Shown here: positions 43,174 through 47,744 of the stretch, piece by piece | How the letters are laid out: each line of letters begins with the position of its first letter | Position numbering within the stretch: the first letter of the stretch is position 1 | Assembly (NCBI GenBank): GCA_040880125.1 | Contig: JBBDJB010000010.1 | Location: forward strand, 1-47,744 | Reading direction: 5' to 3' | Length of the DNA stretch: 47,744 bases | Source: JBBDJB01 sp040880125 | Lineage (GTDB): Bacteria; Planctomycetota; Planctomycetia; Pirellulales; JBBDJB01 | Translations under genes and position numbers: made by a program | The notes under the pieces: model-generated | What the model was told of the DNA's origin: nothing | What the model saw: the letters and a program-made list of their open reading frames with translations, nothing else | Database searches by the model: none

Positions 43174-44205
43174 CTAACGTGCGGCCGCGACCGCCGCTTC
43201 GACCTCGCGGCGGATCTCCTCCCAATTGCCGGTGGCCAGCCGCAGCACCGGTCCGTGTCCACCCTGGTCGATCCATTCGGCAAGTGCCCAGCACAGCCGC
43301 TGAAGCTGCTCGGCCGTCCACGACGTGTCGCCCGCCGCAGTAAGCGCGGCTTGCAACTCCGCCACGGGCGCGTCCATCGCGACGATCAGCCTCGGCCGTA
43401 CGACGTTCTCGATCGCCGCCTGCCAGGCGCGCTCGAACTCGGTCCACTCGCCGGGTTTCAACTCGATGCTGGCAGAAACGCGAGCCTGATCCAGCCAGTA
43501 ATCGCTCACCACCAGCCGCTGCGATTGATCTTCCGCTGGCCAAGCCGCCGCGGCCAGCGGCGCCGCCCGTTGCTGAAGGAATCTTATCGCCCTCTGGTAG
43601 GCAGGGCCAGACAGATCGGCAGGCGATGCTTCGTCGTCGGCCGGGTCGCGCAGCAGACGGCCGCCAAAACGGCCACACAGATGCTCTGCCAGCGACATGG
43701 TATCGAGCCCCGGCAGCCCGGCGATTGCCACGTAATAGGGGGAGTGATCCAGATGGGCCAGTAGCTGGCCGATTGTCCAGTTCAGCCTAGGGTGCGGCAT
43801 ATCGCCGGCAATTTCGGCGGCCGGCTCAAGCACGAATCGCCGAAACGCCATCCGCGGATGCGGGACGGAGACTGCCTCCGTCTCGACGATCTGCTGGTCG
43901 TACAGCAGCAAGTCGAGATCGACCTGGCGGGCTCCCCAGCGCTGGTCGCGGCGGCGGCCCAGCTTCCGCTCGATCGCCAGCAGTAGCTCGACCACTGCGT
44001 TGGGCGAAAGCCCTGTCTCGATCCGCACCGCCCCGTTGAGAAAAGGCGGCTGGCCCGCCGGACCACCCACCGGAGCCGTCTCATGCCAGCGGCTGACCGC
44101 CACGACCTGCACATCGGCCGCCGCCCCGAGTTCCGCCACGGCCCGTTCGAGCGTCTGCCGGCGTTCGCCCAGGTTCGCGCCGAGTGCTACGAGGCAATCC
44201 GCCAT
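43174..44205 (-). CDS. folK: FolK (HPPK) fused to a degenerate deoxynucleoside-kinase-like domain
   Basis: Residues 1 to about 155 are 6-hydroxymethyl-7,8-dihydropterin pyrophosphokinase of folate synthesis: LVALGANLGERRQTLERA, SRWHETAPVGGP, RWGARQVDLDLLLYD and PHPRMAFRRFVLEPAAEIAG. The C-terminal part (158-343) resembles deoxynucleoside kinases in layout: strand-loop-helix YVAIAGLPGLDTMSLAEHL at the P-loop position, then DYWLDQARVSAS and RPRLIVAMDAPVAELQAAL. However the P-loop lacks the GK(S/T) residues, so catalysis is unlikely. The start is ATG 44205. Fusions of HPPK with nucleoside-kinase domains exist in other phyla; here the second domain looks inactivated. Confidence 0.9.
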   Translation of the reverse strand: MADCLVALGANLGERRQTLERAVAELGAAADVQVVAVSRWHETAPVGGPAGQPPFLNGAVRIETGLSPNAVVELLLAIERKLGRRRDQRWGARQVDLDLLLYDQQIVETEAVSVPHPRMAFRRFVLEPAAEIAGDMPHPRLNWTIGQLLAHLDHSPYYVAIAGLPGLDTMSLAEHLCGRFGGRLLRDPADDEASPADLSGPAYQRAIRFLQQRAAPLAAAAWPAEDQSQRLVVSDYWLDQARVSASIELKPGEWTEFERAWQAAIENVVRPRLIVAMDAPVAELQAALTAAGDTSWTAEQLQRLCWALAEWIDQGGHGPVLRLATGNWEEIRREVEAAVAAAR

Positions 44206-44399
44206 GGCTCACCACCGGTGGCCGGTGCGGCAAAAAGAGCAATCAGCTCGTGGCTTCTTCCGCCGATCGAGATGCGCCGCGACACGAAGGAGCGGTCGCT
44301 GAGCCTGCCACCTTTACGGCCGTGCGACCACCGCGCTCCCGACGCAATCGACCTAGTCCCTCCGTGTCCCTCGTTAGAATTTACACTTCGCCGCGACCT

Positions 44400-44638
44400 A
44401 ATCCTACAGCGCAGAGTCGTGAGTCGAAACACGGGACTGGCTCGATGCTGTCAAAGTGCATTCGCCGGGAGAAAACGGCTGCGCATCGTGCCTGTCCACG
44501 TTCTTCGACGGCACGCTGGCACACACGTTGGAAATGGGACAGGCATCTTATCGACGCGGAGGCTATCGCGATGGTTTTTGCCGCGATATTGCGATAAGCA
44601 GCCAGTCCTATTTCCCGCAACCTTCCGCTGTAGGATTG
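44400..44638. repeat. Composite repeat enclosed by inverted TCCTACAGCG arms
   Basis: AATCCTACAGCG (44400-44411) and its inverse CGCTGTAGGATT (44627-44638) enclose two GGGAC-GGC elements. One is at 44426-44503 (left end GAAACACGGGACTGGC) and one at 44530-44615 (ends GGAAATGGGACAGGC and inverse GCCAGTCCTATTTCC). The first is homologous to 11848-11949. No gene is supported inside. Confidence 0.65.
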
Positions 44639-45242
44639 AGCCGCAGGCATATTTTATGAATGGGGGGGACATCCTGGCCCCGACGAGTTGTCGTCGACTG
44701 TCGTTCCGTACATTCGCCGCCCCCCAGGCATTCAACAAGAATGCAATCTGAAAGTTTCGTTCCGCCGCGTGCCCGTCGGATGTTTGCTTTCGAAAGATGT
44801 CGATTCAAGGTGATTGCTGTAGATTCAACTGAGGCGAAATCGTGACGGTGCGAATTGTTTGTTATGCAAGTGCGCGCAATATCTCTGCTTCATCAACCCC
44901 CAAGACGTCTCAGCCTACGGCGTTCGTGGAAGATTGCCGTGCTAGCAAAGAAGAACTGGTGTCGCGTAGAAGTTAGTAGATGCGAAGTTGTCGTTGCGAA
45001 GCTCTCGACACTCAGCACACACGCCTATTTTGCGGAGGCTTGCGCGGTTGTCAAGCAACATTCGAAAACAAAATAAATGCGCATGTGCAGCTTGCAAAAC
45101 GTCACGTGCGATGCTCTTACCAAAGTCGCACGAACCGCGCACCGTGTGCCACCGCTGGCGTATCTAGCAGCCGGTTAGCCGTGCATTGCAGGCGCGCAGA
45201 CAAGAATGTCTGTGCCATGCGAATGTCAGTGCCGCGTGTCGG
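44639..45242. other. Gene-free region with lower GC
   Basis: About 600 bp without supportable gene. The stretch 44750-45140 is visibly richer in A and T than the rest of the window. One CGCAGACAAGAATGTCTGTG hairpin, related to the CACAGACA repeat, lies at about 45196-45213. It may be a decayed gene or a recently acquired fragment. Confidence 0.45.
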
Positions 45243-45677
45243 CTACTGATCGGACTCGGGAACAATCCGCAAGCCCGGTCTGTCGAGCCCTTCGTGCTCG
45301 ATGGACGGAGTCAGGCCGTCGGTGCGAGGCATTAAATCAACCGACGTCGGCAGCGGCATTGCCCGCGGCACGTGGTGAGGATGCGTCGGCGCGCCGTGTG
45401 GCATTACCGGCTCGTGCCAGGGATAGTCGAACAGCAGGCGGTACTGCCACGGCCGCGCATAGAGCACCGGATGTCCGCCCATCCAGTGGTGGCGCCATGG
45501 GTGGTACGTCCAACCGCCGGCACTGCCGTGTGCATAGGTCGAGCCATGGCACGTCTCGCATCCCGCGGCATGTCGCGTGCCGCAGTGGCAGCCGGTTGTG
45601 TGCCGCTGCGCTGCGTAGCAAACGCCGGAACCCAGCAGCAGCCCAGCCACCAGCACGATCACGAGCAGCGATTGCAT
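45243..45677 (-). CDS. Secreted His/Cys-rich small protein
   Basis: A 144-residue protein with signal peptide (LLVIVLVAGLLLGSGVCYAA). The mature N-terminus has CHCGTRHAAGCETCHGS (four Cys, two His), followed by a His/Trp/Pro/Tyr-rich part (GWTYHPWRHHWMGGHP). The CxC and CxxC spacing could bind metal, but a CxxCH heme motif (CETCHGS) is also present once, so a c-type heme site is possible. GAGGTG stands before ATG 45677. Function is unknown. Confidence 0.68.
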   Translation of the reverse strand: MQSLLVIVLVAGLLLGSGVCYAAQRHTTGCHCGTRHAAGCETCHGSTYAHGSAGGWTYHPWRHHWMGGHPVLYARPWQYRLLFDYPWHEPVMPHGAPTHPHHVPRAMPLPTSVDLMPRTDGLTPSIEHEGLDRPGLRIVPESDQ

Positions 45678-45857
45678 GATTCACCTCGACGGTAGCGTGG
45701 ATGCGGTCCCGCGGCAATTCGTTAAAGACGGCCGCCCTTCGACGTATCGGCCCGGGCGGGTCGGCACGATCAGCAAAACCGCTGCAATCGTCAAACTTCG
45801 CACGTGAAGCACCCCTGGCGATTGAAACCATTCCGGGCGCAACTAGGGTGGAAGTCT

Positions 45858-46292
45858 ATGAACCGCTCTTCGCAACTGCTTATGGGGGATGCCTGCCGGC
45901 TGTGCGGCTGGCTGCTGGCGGCGCCGGTCCTGGTGCTGTACGTCGCCGGCGTGGTGCACTTCGCCGCATCAGTCGTTGCCGAACAGCGGCTCGCCGCGGC
46001 ACTGCGGGCTGGCGCCGAAGAGTCCCTGCGGCCCCGCGCCACGGGCCAGAGCGTCACGCAGGCGGTACACCGCCTGCTGGACGACGCGGAATTCGCCTCG
46101 CGGCTCGATCCCGTTCAGGTGACGGTCGACCTCTGCGGCGTCACGGGAGAGGTGCGTGCGCGGCGCGGCGCGGAGGTCCGAGTATCCACCGCGCTGAACA
46201 TGCGCGCCGCCGGCTGGGACGTCTTAGCCGCACTAGGCTTGGCGGGCGAAAGCGAGAAGCTGCACGCCACGTACACGGTATTCGCGCCGTAG
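45858..46292 (+). CDS. Membrane protein, TadE-like in layout
   Basis: A 144-residue protein with one N-terminal membrane helix (LLAAPVLVLYVAGVVHFAAS) and a hydrophilic remainder (TQAVHRLLDDAEFASRLDPV; RVSTALNMRAAGWDVLAALG). The arrangement resembles TadE/TadG minor pilins or pseudopilins. AGGGTGGAAG precedes ATG 45858, which decides against the open frame from 45804. It lies next to a secretin-like gene in convergent orientation. The TadE call is a guess from layout. Confidence 0.6.
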   Translation: MNRSSQLLMGDACRLCGWLLAAPVLVLYVAGVVHFAASVVAEQRLAAALRAGAEESLRPRATGQSVTQAVHRLLDDAEFASRLDPVQVTVDLCGVTGEVRARRGAEVRVSTALNMRAAGWDVLAALGLAGESEKLHATYTVFAP

Positions 46293-46308
46293 CCATTCGT
46301 TCGGACAA

Positions 46309-46409
46309 GGTGGCACAGACATTCCTGTCTGTGCATTGGGCGTGGCCACTACTCACCCGACTCCCGGGTGCGAGTTCTGCCGCGCACCGACCGGAATGTC
46401 TGTGCCACC
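46309..46409. repeat. Inverted pair of the CACAGACA repeat between convergent genes
   Basis: GGTGGCACAGACATTCCTGT at 46309 is matched in inverse orientation by the sequence ending ATGTCTGTGCCACC at 46409. It fills the gap between the stops of the TadE-like and secretin-like genes and may terminate both. Confidence 0.75.
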
Positions 46410-46426
46410 AACAAATGCCCGCACGA

Positions 46427-47539
46427 TCAACGGCGCACCGCCCGATCCGGATAATGTGCCGCCGGCAGCGGGCGGCCAACAGCTTCTTCCGTCAGCGGAT
46501 AAAAGACGTTTCCGATAGAGCCGCCCTGCACCGTCTGCGGCGTCAAAACAATCACTCGGTAAACGTTCTGCGCCGGGCATTGACCACACGCGGACACATC
46601 ACATCCCGTGCAGGGCTCCGGCGGCGCGCCGATCAGTTCCGGCTTTGCGGCGGGACCTTTTGGAAGTGGGTTGGCGATCAATAGCGTCGAACCTTCGTCG
46701 AACTTCGCGTTCGCCTGCACGTGGAACTCGCGAATCTGATACGCCTGTTCGGCGCTCGTAGCCTTGCCGGCACGGTCGAGCGGGTCGCGGATCATCAGCT
46801 CGCAGTCGAGGCGAAAACTCTCGAACGATTCCAGCGTTGGCGTCACGTCGAGCCGTATGCCGGTCCACTGAGACTGCACGGCCTCCTGCCCGCTGTCGAG
46901 CTTGATTCTTCTCGGAATCTCGTGTTGAACGACGACCGATGCTTGCTGACCAATCAGCGTCATTACATGCGGACGAGACAGCGTGTTAATCATGCCGTGT
47001 TGAGATGCCTGGCTGAGCGACGTCAACCACTCGGATTGATTCGAGACCGTAGTCACGACACGCTGTCCGCGGCCACCGGCGATTAGCTTGCCCAATGCCG
47101 TCAGCGGGTGATTCGCTTGCGCCGCGGTGCCGGATTTGGTGAGCGTCGCCATGTCGAAGTCGAAGATCATCGCCTGGACGGACACGTACTGCGTTTCGGG
47201 ATTCTGCAGCCGGCCCAGTGCCTCGTCGATCCGCTGTCGCAAGGCCTTCAAATCGGCAATCTTCGCGTCCAGATCGCGTTGCTGTTGATATCGCAACTGC
47301 TTCGCCCGGTCTTCCAAGTACTCCGCCTCGTGCGCCAGACCGCGATCACCCAGATAATCGGCGGCATGCTTCAGGTGCGAGATCCGCTCGTCGGTCGGAG
47401 AGGATGTCACGCTGTCCAGCAGCGACGAGTAGAACTGAATGTCGCGCGGGACGGCGTCGAGGTCCATCCGGTCCTGGGCGGCGGCGTGGCCGGCCGCCAA
47501 GGCAAGCGGTACTGCCAGCAGTTCCATCCAACGACGCAT
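46427..47539 (-). CDS. Secretin-like (type II/III secretion or pilus) protein
   Basis: A 370-residue exported protein with signal peptide (LLAVPLALAAGHAAA). An N-terminal helical and coiled-coil stretch (about 65-110, LEDRAKQLRYQQQRDLDAKI) is followed by a domain like the secretin core: VQAMIFDFDMATLTKSG, LSRPHVMTLIGQQASVVV and GIRLDVTPTLES. It is much shorter than normal secretins and lacks the long N0-N3 region. A cysteine cluster (CTGCDVSACGQC) lies near the C-terminus. AAGGAG precedes ATG 47539. It may be a secretin-derived protein rather than a pore former. Confidence 0.75.
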   Translation of the reverse strand: MRRWMELLAVPLALAAGHAAAQDRMDLDAVPRDIQFYSSLLDSVTSSPTDERISHLKHAADYLGDRGLAHEAEYLEDRAKQLRYQQQRDLDAKIADLKALRQRIDEALGRLQNPETQYVSVQAMIFDFDMATLTKSGTAAQANHPLTALGKLIAGGRGQRVVTTVSNQSEWLTSLSQASQHGMINTLSRPHVMTLIGQQASVVVQHEIPRRIKLDSGQEAVQSQWTGIRLDVTPTLESFESFRLDCELMIRDPLDRAGKATSAEQAYQIREFHVQANAKFDEGSTLLIANPLPKGPAAKPELIGAPPEPCTGCDVSACGQCPAQNVYRVIVLTPQTVQGGSIGNVFYPLTEEAVGRPLPAAHYPDRAVRR

Positions 47540-47592
47540 GCGATTCTCCTTGACGTGAAAGCGGCAGAGACCGTGGCCAAAAAGGGTCGGGT

Positions 47593-47620
47593 GCCACGGC
47601 TGGCAATGACCAGCCGTGCC
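47593..47620. repeat. GCCACGGCTGG hairpin
   Basis: GCCACGGCTGG and its inverse CCAGCCGTGCC (one mismatch) form a hairpin with a six-base loop. It is the same family as 39914-39939. It lies upstream of the secretin-like gene; the last 200 bases of the window hold no supported gene. Confidence 0.7.
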
Positions 47621-47744
47621 GAAGGGCCGGCTCGCAAGCTATCTGATGTCCAACATGCCGACGTCCAACAGGATGCTGCCGGGGTAGCAGCGAACCAAAA
47701 TAAAAGGCCGGCGCCGCGCACTATACCCCGGCGCCGCCCCCGGG

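Overview
The window is a high-GC chromosomal segment, almost certainly from a planctomycete (Planctomycetota, Pirellulales-like). Evidence for this is the mix of secreted PQQ-type beta-propeller proteins, a TAT-exported Gfo/Idh/MocA oxidoreductase, a leucine-rich-repeat lipoprotein, an HYExAFE protein, a fused AroD-AroE, an ECF sigma factor beside a very long membrane anti-sigma protein, and many short secreted proteins of unknown role. No rRNA, tRNA, CRISPR array, prophage or classical insertion sequence was recognised. The genes are mostly housekeeping and planctomycete-specific genes; the intergenic DNA is crowded with short palindromic repeats.

Layout. 1-8.4 kb (+): 3' part of a sigma-54 activator, mutL, aroDE, aroK, a prepilin peptidase, an unknown protein and a DegT-type aminotransferase. 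8.4-12.9 kb (-): small membrane protein, DUF4242 protein, HYExAFE protein, hisS and a YkgJ-type cysteine-cluster protein, separated by two 250-350 bp elements with inverted ends. 13.1-15.8 kb (+): a lidless Hsp70, a J-like protein fused to a GspE/MshE N-terminal domain, and a 58-residue membrane protein. 16.1-21.5 kb (-): pseudo-receiver, two secreted beta-propeller proteins and a cupin. 22.3-22.9 kb (+): a secreted Cys/Gly/His-rich protein with a strong terminator. 23.0-25.8 kb (-): unknown protein and TAT oxidoreductase. 26.2-30.5 kb (+): LRR lipoprotein and a HemD-HemE fusion. 30.5-32.3 kb (-): LOG-family protein and a small protein. 32.7-36.3 kb (+): tex, an unknown partner gene and a RAYT (REP-associated transposase). 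36.4-44.2 kb (-): unknown acidic protein, CDGSH protein, anti-sigma, ECF sigma, an Lgt carrying a PDZ-like insertion, panC, and folK fused to a degenerate nucleoside-kinase-like domain. 45.2-47.5 kb: two small secreted or membrane proteins and a secretin-like protein.

The most distinctive features are two. First, there is a repeat landscape: at least three families of hairpins that begin with GTAG, mostly arranged as inverted pairs (BIME-like). One family flanks the single RAYT gene on both sides as a near-perfect inverted pair. Second, there is a chaperone-like cassette in which an Hsp70 without its lid sits next to a J-like protein without the HPD motif that is fused to a domain otherwise known from secretion/pilus ATPases. 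Several other enzymes are unusual fusions or have lost key residues (HemD-HemE, Lgt-PDZ, FolK with a dead kinase domain, a pseudo-receiver, a prepilin peptidase without its cysteines).
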